A stretch of DNA of 12,639 nt, taken from the NCBI GenBank assembly GCA_964567295.1, contig CAZMLU010000046.1, forward strand, positions 1 through 12,639, given 5' to 3'. This stretch comes from SLJK01 sp964567295. Lineage in GTDB: Bacteria; Bacillota; Dethiobacteria; DTU022; UBA8154. Shown here one piece after another: positions 1 through 7,861 of this stretch. The notes below the pieces were generated by a model. The model was not told the DNA's origin, did no database searches, and worked only from the letters and a program-made list of their open reading frames with translations. Position 1 is the first letter of the stretch, and each line of letters starts with the position of its first letter. The translations under genes were made by a program, and so were the position numbers.

Positions 1-123
1 CCCCTTTAGAACAATATTAATTAAGATTATTTAAAGGAAGATTTATATAAGTATCGAATAGTTATAGCAAAACTTTATATTGTTAAATATTTCCTCATGT
101 ACAATAAATGATTGAGGTGTATT

Positions 124-348
124 ATGAATACCCAGGAGCGCAAATTGCAGCAGAGGATTGCTCGGCGCAAGGAAAAAGTGCTACGGCAAATCGAAGAAGA
201 AGAAAACCGTCTTGCTGCTTTGGATTCTGTAACTTACTTGCGACATGAAGACTATCTACATGATAAAAAAATAATTAAGAGCAAATTGTATCGCTTGAAG
301 GAAGAGTTAAAGAACCTGGAAAGTGGCCGACTACAATGGCAAAGTTGA
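124..348 (+). CDS. Small coiled-coil protein of unknown function (74 aa)
   Basis: I do not recognise a family. The protein is very rich in Lys, Arg and Glu, with heptad-like spacing of Leu and Ile through most of its length, so a long helix or coiled coil is likely. There is no signal peptide, membrane segment or Cys motif, and the only Trp is at residue 72. The frame stays open upstream to a TTG at 112, but the GAGGTG ribosome binding site at 114-119 overlaps that codon and sits 4 bases before ATG 124, so ATG 124 is chosen. The gene ends 59 bases before the tryptophanase-like lyase on the same strand, so co-transcription is plausible. A role linked to the lyase is only guilt by association. 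Confidence 0.7.
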   Translation: MNTQERKLQQRIARRKEKVLRQIEEEENRLAALDSVTYLRHEDYLHDKKIIKSKLYRLKEELKNLESGRLQWQS

Positions 349-407
349 TTTCAAAAAAATGCTAATAGAAAAAGAACCGCTTGGCACAGTGGCAGGGAGG
401 AATTTTT

Positions 408-1793
408 TTGTTTAAGTATGGCAAAGTGCAGGCAGAGCCTTTTAAGATTAAGGCAGTGGAGCCCCTAAATGTTATCAGTCGCGAGGAAAGGGAGAAGAAG
501 ATTAAAGATGCTTATTATAACGTTTTCAATCTTCGAGCTGATGACATATACATCGATTTACTCACCGACAGTGGAAACAGTTCCATGACTGATACACAGT
601 GGGCAGCTCTTATGAAGGGTGATGAATCTTATGCGGGAAGTAAAAGTTTTGAGCGTTTACAAGAGGCGGTAGAGTGTGTTTTAGGTTATCCTTTTGTTGT
701 TCCCACTCATCAAGGAAGAGCTGCTGAAAATATCTTATTTTCCACTTTATTAAAAAAAGGGAATGTGATTCCTTTCAATCAGCCCTTTGATACTACAGCT
801 GCACATATAAAAGTGAATGAGGCGGAAAAAGTGGACTGTGTGGCCGATATAGCTTACGATAACCAGGCTTACCATCCCTTTAAGGGTAATATAGATATTA
901 AGAAAATCCAGCGGGTTATTGAAGATGTGGGTAAAGAGAAAATTCCTTTTGTTATGCTGACACTTACCAATAATAGCGGTGGAGGACAGCCTGTTTCCAT
1001 GGGCAATATAAAAGAGACTAAACAGGCGGTGTCGAAATATAATATTCCTTTATATTTCGATGCTGCACGCTGTGTGGAAAATGCCTTCTTCATACAGCAA
1101 AGGGAGGAAGGTTACACTTCAAAGACTCTGGCTTTAATTGTAAAAGAAATGTTTTCTTATGCCGATGGTTGCACCTTTAGTGCAAAAAAAGATCCTGCGG
1201 TTAACATAGGCGGTTTTATCGCTTTGCATGATGAGAGCCTTTATCGGGAGCTTTTAAGCGGGGTGGTTCTCTATGAAGGCTTTCACACTTACGGAGGCCT
1301 TGCAGGAAGGGACCTGGAGGTGTTGGCGCAAAGTCTGTATGAAATGACTAACGAAAAATTTGTAGAGCAGCGGATACAACAGGTGCATTACTTGGGAGAG
1401 GGCATAGCGAATGCTGGAGTGTCTATCGTAAATCCAGTAGGAGGCCATGCAGTATTTATAGATGTTAAAAAAATGCTTCCCCACATATCTCAGGGTCATC
1501 TTCCGGCCGATGCTTTGGCGGTGGAACTATACCTGGAAGCGGGGGTAAGAGGGTTGGGTATAGGGACCTTGGCGCTTTCTAAAACTAATCATGTCACTGG
1601 AGAGACTATCTTTCCAGAAACTGAATTGTTACGCCTGGCCGTTCCCAGAAGAGTTTACACCAACCGTCATATGGATGTAGTTGTTGAAGCCTTGACCAGA
1701 ATACAGGAGAGGAGAGATAAGTTAAAGGGACTGAACATTACATTCGAATCTTCAAGATTGAAGCATTTTCTTTCTCACATGGAACCTTTATAA
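408..1793 (+). CDS. tnaA: Tryptophanase-type beta-eliminating lyase (tryptophanase / tyrosine phenol-lyase family)
   Basis: This is a cytoplasmic PLP enzyme of fold type I. The family splits L-tryptophan to indole, pyruvate and ammonia, or L-tyrosine to phenol, pyruvate and ammonia. TTG 408 is taken as the start because GGGAGG lies 7 bases upstream and the resulting 461-aa protein begins like known family members; an in-frame TTG at 381 lacks this site. Visible motifs in this numbering are THQGR near 100-104, the pyridine-nitrogen aspartate in FDAAR (D218, R221), the Schiff-base lysine in SAKK (K261), and the carboxylate-binding Arg in RLAVPRR (R409). Three discriminating positions look like tryptophanase: FDTT (D128, where TPL has Thr), an Ile (about 385) where TPL has Arg381, and a His (H453) where TPL has Phe448. 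Indole production is therefore the better guess, but the true substrate is untested. The gene converges with cysE 30 bases downstream. Confidence 0.9.
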   Translation: MFKYGKVQAEPFKIKAVEPLNVISREEREKKIKDAYYNVFNLRADDIYIDLLTDSGNSSMTDTQWAALMKGDESYAGSKSFERLQEAVECVLGYPFVVPTHQGRAAENILFSTLLKKGNVIPFNQPFDTTAAHIKVNEAEKVDCVADIAYDNQAYHPFKGNIDIKKIQRVIEDVGKEKIPFVMLTLTNNSGGGQPVSMGNIKETKQAVSKYNIPLYFDAARCVENAFFIQQREEGYTSKTLALIVKEMFSYADGCTFSAKKDPAVNIGGFIALHDESLYRELLSGVVLYEGFHTYGGLAGRDLEVLAQSLYEMTNEKFVEQRIQQVHYLGEGIANAGVSIVNPVGGHAVFIDVKKMLPHISQGHLPADALAVELYLEAGVRGLGIGTLALSKTNHVTGETIFPETELLRLAVPRRVYTNRHMDVVVEALTRIQERRDKLKGLNITFESSRLKHFLSHMEPL

Positions 1794-1823
1794 TCTTATG
1801 GTAAAGTGGGGGCTCATAGTTAC

Positions 1824-2771
1824 CTATTTGAATACCAGGCGTGGTTTTTCCATGAGCACCCGTGAATCTGCAGGAACAGACTCAGTAATCCAGATATTAC
1901 CACCAATAACAGACCTCGCCCCAATAACTGTATCACCCCCGAGAATCGTAGCTCCAGAATAAATAATGACATCGTCTTCAATCGTAGGATGACGTTTTTC
2001 GCCCCGCAATTGATTCCCGGCATCTCTTGGAAGTGATAAGGCTCCCAGGGTTACTCCCTGATAAATTCGCACATTTTTACCTATAGTAGTACTTTCACCG
2101 ATAACCACTCCCGTCCCGTGGTCGATGACGAAGCTATCATCTATATGTGCTCCAGGATGTATATCAATTCCTGTTTTGCTATGTGCATACTCCGTCATGA
2201 TTCTCGGAAGTAGGGGAACGTCTAACTCAAAGAGTGTATGTGCCAACCTGTAAACAGTTATGGCGTATATTCCGGGAAAGCTGAAAACAATCTCATCATA
2301 GCTCTGAGCAGAAGGATCTCCGTCATAAGTAGCTCGCACATCCAACGCCAATAATCTTCGCAGGGAAGGAATAGTTTCCAGCATTTTTAAAGTGATCTCG
2401 TGTCCCTTATCATAACATTCCTGGCAGCTTAGATTGAATCTAAAACAATCATGACGGTAACTATTGATGACTTGTTCTGCCAGCATGTTGAAAAGTTGTG
2501 TGATATTTTGTCCCATGTTATAAGTTAAATTTATAGGATCAATTTTTTCGGTGCTGAAATATCCAGGGAACAGAATTTCGAAAAATTTGTCTATAATTTT
2601 AATTACAGCATCCCTGGAAGGGATGGGTTCATAATCCACATGGTTAAAACAGGCTTCATCAGTACAGCTTTCGATTATATTTTCCGCTATTTCTGGAAGT
2701 TTCTCACGGTACCCTGTTAAAGATTCAGCATCTATCTTACAAGATTCCACAGTTTCATTTTTATTACTCAT
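1824..2771 (-). CDS. cysE: Serine O-acetyltransferase (315 aa)
   Basis: The enzyme acetylates L-serine with acetyl-CoA to O-acetylserine, the first committed step of cysteine synthesis. The C-terminal part (about 195-305) is a left-handed beta-helix of hexapeptide repeats. Active-site residues expected for the family are present: the Asp-His pair in FVIDHGTG (D217, H218) and the His in KRHP (H261). The DVRATYDGDPSAQ segment (144-156) holds the serine-binding Asp region. The roughly 145-residue helical N-terminal region is longer than in E. coli CysE, as in the long-type acetyltransferases of many anaerobes. The C-terminus is RLVFK, without the terminal Ile that docks CysE into cysteine synthase, so complex formation is doubtful. 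ATG 2771 has TGAGG six bases upstream and GGAGGAG further back. The gene is transcribed alone from a strong promoter, and no cysteine synthase lies in the window. Confidence 0.93.
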   Translation of the reverse strand: MSNKNETVESCKIDAESLTGYREKLPEIAENIIESCTDEACFNHVDYEPIPSRDAVIKIIDKFFEILFPGYFSTEKIDPINLTYNMGQNITQLFNMLAEQVINSYRHDCFRFNLSCQECYDKGHEITLKMLETIPSLRRLLALDVRATYDGDPSAQSYDEIVFSFPGIYAITVYRLAHTLFELDVPLLPRIMTEYAHSKTGIDIHPGAHIDDSFVIDHGTGVVIGESTTIGKNVRIYQGVTLGALSLPRDAGNQLRGEKRHPTIEDDVIIYSGATILGGDTVIGARSVIGGNIWITESVPADSRVLMEKPRLVFK

Positions 2772-2836
2772 AATTCCTCAAAACTCCTCCTCACATGGTT
2801 AGTTTATTTTAAGGTATTTTACCCTTTCCTTGTTAA

Positions 2837-2866
2837 ATTATAGCAACATTCTTCTAAGCATGTCAA
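2837..2866 (-). promoter_or_regulatory. Sigma-A promoter of cysE
   Basis: On the minus strand a perfect TTGACA (2861-2866) is followed by an 18-base spacer and a perfect TATAAT (2837-2842). Transcription should begin near 2830, leaving a 5' leader of about 58 bases. That is too short for a T-box or SAM riboswitch, so control, if any, is probably by a DNA-binding repressor. No clear operator dyad is seen. Confidence 0.75.
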
Positions 2867-2970
2867 CTTATTCTGCAGGAACTAGGTGATATATTATAGA
2901 AATTATTTTATTATGGAAATAATGAATAAACTAACATCAAATAACTCAAAGCAAAGGAGTGAAAAAACGG

Positions 2971-3552
2971 ATGAATAAAAAAAAACCAACCCGTGAAGAA
3001 GCCTGGAACTTACTTAATAAACACAACCGGGATGAGGCTTTAATTAACCATGCTCTTGCTGTAGAAGGAGTCATGGCTCACTTTGCGGAAAAATTTGGCG
3101 AAGATGATCCCGAGAAGTGGCGCGTAGTGGGATTGATACACGATTTAGATTATGAAAAATATCCTGATGAACATTGTCAGAAGACGCGTGAGTTATTAGA
3201 AGAGGAAGGTTGGCCAGAAGACTATATCAGAGCGGTTCAAAGTCATGGATGGAAGATCTGTGCTGATGTCGAACCGCAAGAAAGGATGGAAAAGATCCTT
3301 TACGCTATAGATGAACTTACAGGATTGATCGTGGCCACGGTTTTGATGCGTCCAAGCAAGAGTATTATGGACCTAACGACAAAGTCAGTGAAAAAAAAGT
3401 GGAAACAGAAAGGTTTTGCTGCGGGCGTGAAGAGAGAGGTTATTGAGGAAGGAGCGAACCTTCTGGGGATGGAGTTGAACGAAATCATCGAAGAGACTAT
3501 AAAGGGAATGCAGAAAACAGCGGATGAGCTTGGTTTAAAAGGGAACCTTTAA
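2971..3552 (+). CDS. HD-domain metal-dependent hydrolase of unknown substrate
   Basis: This is a 193-aa soluble protein of the HD superfamily, whose characterised members are metal-dependent phosphohydrolases. Candidate metal ligands are H27 in NHALAV, the HD pair H57-D58 in LIHDLDYEKYPDEH, H68, H92 in SHGW and D114 in AIDELTG. This gives the H...HD...D order of the superfamily, with extra histidines. The substrate (nucleotide or other phosphoester) cannot be inferred. The chosen start is ATG 2971, 11 bases after AAGGAG at 2954-2959; the in-frame GTG at 2959 overlaps that site and cannot be used. The gene is divergent from cysE, with 199 bases between the starts, and appears to be transcribed alone. 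The C-terminal part (about 130-193) is helical and charged. Confidence 0.88.
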   Translation: MNKKKPTREEAWNLLNKHNRDEALINHALAVEGVMAHFAEKFGEDDPEKWRVVGLIHDLDYEKYPDEHCQKTRELLEEEGWPEDYIRAVQSHGWKICADVEPQERMEKILYAIDELTGLIVATVLMRPSKSIMDLTTKSVKKKWKQKGFAAGVKREVIEEGANLLGMELNEIIEETIKGMQKTADELGLKGNL

Positions 3553-3687
3553 TTAGATAAATGATTTCATCGAATAGTATAAGCTAATTATATCTATTAT
3601 TATGAAGTGATTCTAAGAACGAGTCATGAGATATCAGTTCATCCCATAACTCATTATTATAGAGGAAATAAGGGTAATGCGACGTGT
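3553..3687 (+). other. AT-rich intergenic stretch, no gene seen
   Basis: This is the upstream part of the 278-base gap between the HD gene and the methyltransferase operon. There is no open frame of note and no GC-rich hairpin with a T-run, so no clear terminator for the HD gene. Only short AT-rich dyads occur, for example ATGAG at 3626-3630 with CTCAT at 3650-3654. I match it to no known RNA family. Confidence 0.5.
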
Positions 3688-3716
3688 TTGATTAAAACCC
3701 TGTTTTCGCATACAAT
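3671..3716 (+). promoter_or_regulatory. Candidate promoter with overlapping interleaved inverted repeats upstream of the methyl-transfer operon
   Basis: TTGATT (3688-3693) is followed by a 17-base spacer and TACAAT (3711-3716), a reasonable sigma-A promoter with a start near 3723 and a leader of about 108 bases. Two inverted repeats interleave across it. AGGGT (3671-3675) pairs with ACCCT (3697-3701), and ATGCGA (3677-3682) pairs with TCGCAT (3706-3711). The second dyad brackets the -35 and ends on the -10, which suits an operator. As RNA the pattern would be a pseudoknot, but it lies largely upstream of the predicted start. Confidence 0.45.
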
Positions 3717-3830
3717 ATAAGGGCTAATGATTAATAAGCAAGATAGCCAACAATGGATATTACTCATGGTTGAAACTTTATGTACGTACTAGGGATACCA
3801 AATATTTGAAAATAAGGAGGAAAATAACAT

Positions 3831-4664
3831 ATGTCATCGGGAGATTATGTTGAAACCGCGCGGGAGTATTACAACAGTGCGGTCCATGAAATGTACAAAG
3901 AATGTTGGGGAGGTGAGAATCATCATCTGGGCCTTTTTGACAATACGGATGATTTTTTTGAAGCAGCTCAAAAAGCCAATGAAAACCTGGCTAACAAGTT
4001 AGATATAAAAGATAGTAATGTTGTACTGGATATTGGAAGCGGCTTTTGCGGTCTTCCACGTTATTTAGCACGGAATACTGTCTGTGATAAGGTAATAGCT
4101 TTAAATATCTCGGAAAAAGAAAACGAATATGCCAGGCATAAAAATCAGGAAGAAGGACTTGCAGAAAAAATCGAGGTAATAGATGGCGATTTTAACAAAA
4201 TGCCTTTTTCCAATAACCAGTTTGACAGTATGGTTAGCCAGGATTCCATGTTACACAGCCCGGACAAAGGGAAACTTGTTAAAGAATGTGCCAGGGTGTT
4301 AAAAGATAATGGAAGGTTTGTTTTTTCAGATATCCTTGAAAAAAGCACATTAGGCAGAGAAGAAGCACAAAGAATATATTCTCGTGTAAAAGTACCGCAT
4401 TTGGCTAAATTTGAAGAATACGAAGAACTACTTAAAGAAGCTGGATTTACTATCAAAGAGGTACAGGATTTAGGAAGCAAAAACTTGGGCAAGTCTTACC
4501 AGGCAGTCCATGATAATGTTTTAAGCAAAAGGGACTATCTTATAAACAGCAGGGGGATTCCAGCTGAAATCATTGATAATGCCTTAAATGGCCTGAAGTT
4601 TTGGGTGGAAAAAGCTTCTGAAGATAAAATAGGATGGGGTCTTTTTGTAGGTGAATTACGTTAA
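3831..4664 (+). CDS. SAM-dependent methyltransferase resembling sarcosine/dimethylglycine N-methyltransferase
   Basis: This is a 277-aa class I methyltransferase. The N-terminal YYNSAVHEMYKECWGGENHH block (13-32) followed by LGLF is characteristic of sarcosine/dimethylglycine methyltransferases, which use SAM to turn sarcosine and dimethylglycine into glycine betaine. The SAM site is VLDIGSGFCG (65-74), followed by LNISEKE (91-97), the acidic DGDF motif (118-121), and SQDSMLHSPDK (136-146), where the family has a very similar SQD..LHS block. The C-terminal GWGLF (268-272) also matches the family. AAGGAGG lies 10 bases before ATG 3831. It is the first gene of a probable operon with serA and the MttB/corrinoid genes. 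Whether it methylates glycine derivatives or another small amine is inferred from resemblance, not proven. No partner glycine/sarcosine methyltransferase is present in the window. Confidence 0.82.
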   Translation: MSSGDYVETAREYYNSAVHEMYKECWGGENHHLGLFDNTDDFFEAAQKANENLANKLDIKDSNVVLDIGSGFCGLPRYLARNTVCDKVIALNISEKENEYARHKNQEEGLAEKIEVIDGDFNKMPFSNNQFDSMVSQDSMLHSPDKGKLVKECARVLKDNGRFVFSDILEKSTLGREEAQRIYSRVKVPHLAKFEEYEELLKEAGFTIKEVQDLGSKNLGKSYQAVHDNVLSKRDYLINSRGIPAEIIDNALNGLKFWVEKASEDKIGWGLFVGELR

Positions 4665-4683
4665 ATTTATTTAAAAATATATG

Positions 4684-4706
4684 GTGCACTTGTTGCACGA
4701 GGTGAT
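4684..4706 (+). promoter_or_regulatory. Hairpin abutting the serA ribosome binding site
   Basis: GTGCA (4684-4688) and TGCAC (4694-4698) form a 5-bp stem with a 5-base loop. It ends immediately before the long Shine-Dalgarno sequence GAGGTGAT (4699-4706), which is 4 bases from TTG 4711. This arrangement fixes the start at TTG 4711 rather than the in-frame ATG at 4681. The stem could tune serA translation within the operon, but it is short. Confidence 0.45.
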
Positions 4707-4710
4707 CTCA

Positions 4711-6309
4711 TTGATAAAAATATTGGTAAGTGATCCACTTTCTAAAGAGGGATTAGAGCTTTTACAGGAGGAAGCTTCAGTCGATATAGTAACTGATTTA
4801 GACGAGAATGCTCTTGAAGAGATTATCGGTGATTACCATGCCTTGATTGTTCGTAGCGGCACCGACGTAACCGAAGCTCTTATTGAAAAAGGGATAAATC
4901 TGCAGGTTATCGGACGGGCTGGTGTGGGAGTTGACAATATTGATGTGGAAAAAGCGACTGAAAAGGGTATTATGGTAATTAATTCCCCGGATGGGAACAC
5001 CATTTCTGCCGCAGAGCATACCATAGCGATGTTGGCAACATTGGCGCGAAACATTCCTGCTGGCAACAACTCAGTTAAGCAGGGAGAATGGGAACGTAAA
5101 CGTTTTACCGGTGTGGAACTAAACACCAAAACTCTGGGTTTGTTTGGCATTGGTCGTATCGGAAGCGAGGTGGCTAGACGTACCAAAGCAATGGGTATGA
5201 AAATCATAGCATATGATCCATATATTTCGGCTAAAAGTGCCTCCAAAATGGATATAAAATTGGTAAATAAAACTGAGTTGCTGCAAGAAGCTGACTTTAT
5301 AAGCCTTCATATGCCAATCACCTCTTCAGTTTATCACTTTATTGGTAAAGAAGAGCTTGATCAGGTTAAACCTGGCGCACGTATCATTAATTGTGCCCGG
5401 GGTGGACTCATAGATGAGGCGGCACTTGCAGAAGCTCTGCAAGAAGGAAAGGTGGCCGGGGCAGCACTAGATGTTTTTGAGGAGGAACCTCTTAACGACA
5501 GTCCTCTAAAAAGTTTTGAAAACGTGGTACTTACCCCGCACCTTGCAGCTTCAACTGAGGAGGCACAGATTAACGTGGCCGTACAGGTCGCCAAAGAGGC
5601 TTTAAAGGTTCTTAAAGGGGAGCCTGTGATATCGGCAGTTAACGTTCCCGATTTGCCCCCGCCGGGGACTCTTAAAGAAGTAAAACCATATCTTTCTTTG
5701 ATGCATATATTGGGCAGCTTTTATACACAACTTTATGGAGGATCCGTGGATGAAATTGAACTTTATTATCAGGGCGAAATAGCCAACAAAAAGTTCTCCC
5801 CTCTTACTACTTCTTGCCTTATAGGTCTTCTTGAGTTAATAGTCGGAGAAGAAGTTAATTTTGTTAATGCCCCCTATATTGCTAAGAGGAGAGACATTGA
5901 TATCAAGGAAATCAGCTCTACCAATGTGGAAAACTATGCCAGTTTGATTACCCTTAAAGTAAAAGAAGGAGAAGAAACTAATACGATATCAGCTACTCTA
6001 TTCAATGATAATGATATGCGGGTTGTCCGTATTGGAAAGTATTCTATTGATTTAAGCCCATCCCAATATATGATGGTATGTCTTTTGACAGACAAACCCG
6101 GTATTATTGGCAAGATAGCCACACTGCTTGGCAAAGAAGGAATTAACATAGCCAGCATGCAGGTCGGACGGGAATTTATCGGCGGCAAAGCAGTTATGGT
6201 TCTGCAGGTAGATGATGCTATTCAAGCAGGGCTTCTTCAAAGAGTTAAGGTCTTGGATGGTATATTGGATACCCATTTTGTAGAGTTCCCTCCTAAATTA
6301 CTTAAATAG
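4711..6309 (+). CDS. serA: D-3-phosphoglycerate dehydrogenase (long, ACT-domain form)
   Basis: The enzyme oxidises 3-phosphoglycerate to 3-phosphohydroxypyruvate with NAD+, the entry to serine, glycine and one-carbon units. With TTG 4711 as start it has 532 residues, typical of the long type. The substrate-binding region carries VRSGT near 47-51 and GRAGVGVDNID near 68-78. The nucleotide motif GIGRIG lies at 146-151, the catalytic Arg in NCARGG is R230, the Glu in DVFEEEP is E259, and the His in TPHLAAS is H277. An intervening ASB-type domain follows, then a C-terminal ACT domain (about 453-523, DKPGIIGKIATLLG) that usually binds serine as feedback inhibitor. Most homologs read HLGAST where this protein has HLAAST. 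It sits 46 bases after the SAM methyltransferase and 85 before the first MttB-like gene. That setting suggests a supply of serine or glycine for the neighbours' chemistry rather than only general biosynthesis. Confidence 0.96.
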   Translation: MIKILVSDPLSKEGLELLQEEASVDIVTDLDENALEEIIGDYHALIVRSGTDVTEALIEKGINLQVIGRAGVGVDNIDVEKATEKGIMVINSPDGNTISAAEHTIAMLATLARNIPAGNNSVKQGEWERKRFTGVELNTKTLGLFGIGRIGSEVARRTKAMGMKIIAYDPYISAKSASKMDIKLVNKTELLQEADFISLHMPITSSVYHFIGKEELDQVKPGARIINCARGGLIDEAALAEALQEGKVAGAALDVFEEEPLNDSPLKSFENVVLTPHLAASTEEAQINVAVQVAKEALKVLKGEPVISAVNVPDLPPPGTLKEVKPYLSLMHILGSFYTQLYGGSVDEIELYYQGEIANKKFSPLTTSCLIGLLELIVGEEVNFVNAPYIAKRRDIDIKEISSTNVENYASLITLKVKEGEETNTISATLFNDNDMRVVRIGKYSIDLSPSQYMMVCLLTDKPGIIGKIATLLGKEGINIASMQVGREFIGGKAVMVLQVDDAIQAGLLQRVKVLDGILDTHFVEFPPKLLK

Positions 6310-6394
6310 TTGAAAGTAGCTGCCTGATATACTTTGCAAACTTTATTACCAGAAATTATCTGGAATATAAATAATTATAAAGAAGGAGGAGCAA

Positions 6395-7861
6395 ATGAGA
6401 ACAAATTTGAGTTCTAACAAAACTACACAGTTTCAAGTTTTATCAGAAGACCAGTGTGAAGCGATATATCATAACATTTTAGAAGTTATGCAGCGCACTG
6501 GAGTAGATGTTTATCACGAAGAGGCTCGCGCCATGTTGAAAAAAGCGGGCGCTCAAGTTGATGGGGTAAGGGTGTATATACCCCCTTTCTTGGTGAAAGA
6601 GGCAATATCACTGGTGCCGGATAATTTTGTCGTCCATCACTGGGATGGTTCTGATTTATTAAGGCTGAGGAGGAATGAAGTTTACCCGGGAACAGGTCCG
6701 AGTATGCCCAACTATATTGACCCTTATACAGAAGAGAGAAGACCCTTTTTAAAAAAGGATTCGGCTGATGTAGCAAGAGTATGTGATGCACTGCCAAATA
6801 TTCTTTTTGTAGAAGGTCTGGGTTCCATAAGTGACACTACCGGAGAATTGGCTGACCTATACGAATTTGTAGAGCTTATTACGAACACAACCAAACCCAT
6901 TGCGGCTTGGTCATTTAACCGTGATAGCTGTGAAAGTATATACAAAGTAGCTGTGGCTATGGCGGGTGGAGAAGAAGAGTTCCAGCGCAAACCTAATTTT
7001 ATGTTTTACATGGAGCCTATTCCCCCGCTGGTCAGTAACGAGGAATCCGTGGATAAGGTCCTTTTTTGTGCGGAAAAGCACATACCTGCCATCTATACTC
7101 CATGCTGCATGGGAGGAGGAACCGAACCTGCTACCTTTGCCGGTGTTATAACCAATGCTGCCGTGGAATCTATGACCGGGTTAGTAATCGCCCAGTTAAA
7201 GCGTAGAGGTGCACCCTTTATCATGGGTGGAGTTTTGACAGTGATGGATATGCTCACCAGCACCTATATCTATGGCGGTCCCGAGTTGAGTATCATGTGT
7301 TCAGGAATTACTGACATAGGCAAGTACCTGGATATTCCCGTTTTTTCTACAGGTGGATGTACTGATGCCAAGATTACTGAGCCCCAGGCTGCTCTTGAGG
7401 GGGCCATGTCTAACTACACCGCTGTTTTAAGCGGAGGAAATATTATACACGATACAGGTTATTCAGAATCGGGCTTGACAGGAAATCTATTTAATGTAGT
7501 AATGAATAATGAGGTGTTGGGAATGGCTTTTCGCATCACACGCGGAGTAGATGTTAATGAAGATTCCATGGCCATAGATGTAATTGAGAAAGTCGGTCCG
7601 CAAGGCCATTACCTTCTTCACGAGCATACTAATAGGACTTTCCGCACTGAAATGTGGGAACCTGAACTGCTTAACCGCTTGCCTTATGAAGAATGGAAGA
7701 GCGCAGGAGCTCGAACTCTGGGAGATAAAGTAAAAGAAAAGACCCGGTATCTACTGGAAAACCATAAAGGGCCTGAAGTGCCTGAAAGTGCCAAAAAAGA
7801 AATCGAAAAGATTTTGAAGGAAGCAGAAGAAAGAGTCGCCCGGAAAAAAACAAAAAAGTAA
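6395..7861 (+). CDS. MttB-superfamily corrinoid methyltransferase, non-pyrrolysine (paralog 1)
   Basis: This 488-aa protein belongs to the trimethylamine methyltransferase superfamily (COG5598, TIM barrel). The frame is open throughout, with no in-frame amber codon, so it is not a pyrrolysine-dependent trimethylamine enzyme. It belongs with the non-Pyl branch, whose characterised members demethylate glycine betaine (MtgB), proline betaine (MtpB), carnitine (MtcB) or gamma-butyrobetaine (MtyB) onto a corrinoid protein. Recognisable blocks are AIYTPCCMGGGTEPA (232-246), FIMGGVLTVMDM (275-286), FSTGGCTDAKITEPQAALEG (317-336), around the place where MttB carries Pyl, and IHDTGYSESGLTG (351-363). 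A charged helical tail (about 465-488) ends in KKTKK. AGGAGG lies 5 bases before ATG 6395. The carrier gene follows 55 bases downstream and a paralog lies beyond it. The substrate cannot be assigned from sequence. Confidence 0.9.
   Translation: MRTNLSSNKTTQFQVLSEDQCEAIYHNILEVMQRTGVDVYHEEARAMLKKAGAQVDGVRVYIPPFLVKEAISLVPDNFVVHHWDGSDLLRLRRNEVYPGTGPSMPNYIDPYTEERRPFLKKDSADVARVCDALPNILFVEGLGSISDTTGELADLYEFVELITNTTKPIAAWSFNRDSCESIYKVAVAMAGGEEEFQRKPNFMFYMEPIPPLVSNEESVDKVLFCAEKHIPAIYTPCCMGGGTEPATFAGVITNAAVESMTGLVIAQLKRRGAPFIMGGVLTVMDMLTSTYIYGGPELSIMCSGITDIGKYLDIPVFSTGGCTDAKITEPQAALEGAMSNYTAVLSGGNIIHDTGYSESGLTGNLFNVVMNNEVLGMAFRITRGVDVNEDSMAIDVIEKVGPQGHYLLHEHTNRTFRTEMWEPELLNRLPYEEWKSAGARTLGDKVKEKTRYLLENHKGPEVPESAKKEIEKILKEAEERVARKKTKK

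Noticed and set aside
124..348. Possible TnaC-like leader peptide controlling the lyase gene
   Set aside because: The protein is too long and lacks the Trp followed by a Pro near the stop that TnaC uses for ribosome stalling. It looks like an ordinary small charged protein.
1794..1823. Bidirectional terminator between the convergent lyase and cysE genes
   Set aside because: The 30-base gap holds only a bulged GGTAA/TTACC pairing and no T-run on either strand.
2902..2923. ATTATTT/AAATAAT hairpin upstream of the HD gene
   Set aside because: It is only A-T pairs in an AT-rich intergenic region and is expected by chance. No good promoter could be aligned with it either.
3553..3830. Cobalamin, glycine or SAM riboswitch before the operon
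   Set aside because: I could not find the B12 box or the conserved core of the glycine or SAM-I classes. Only short dyads are visible.
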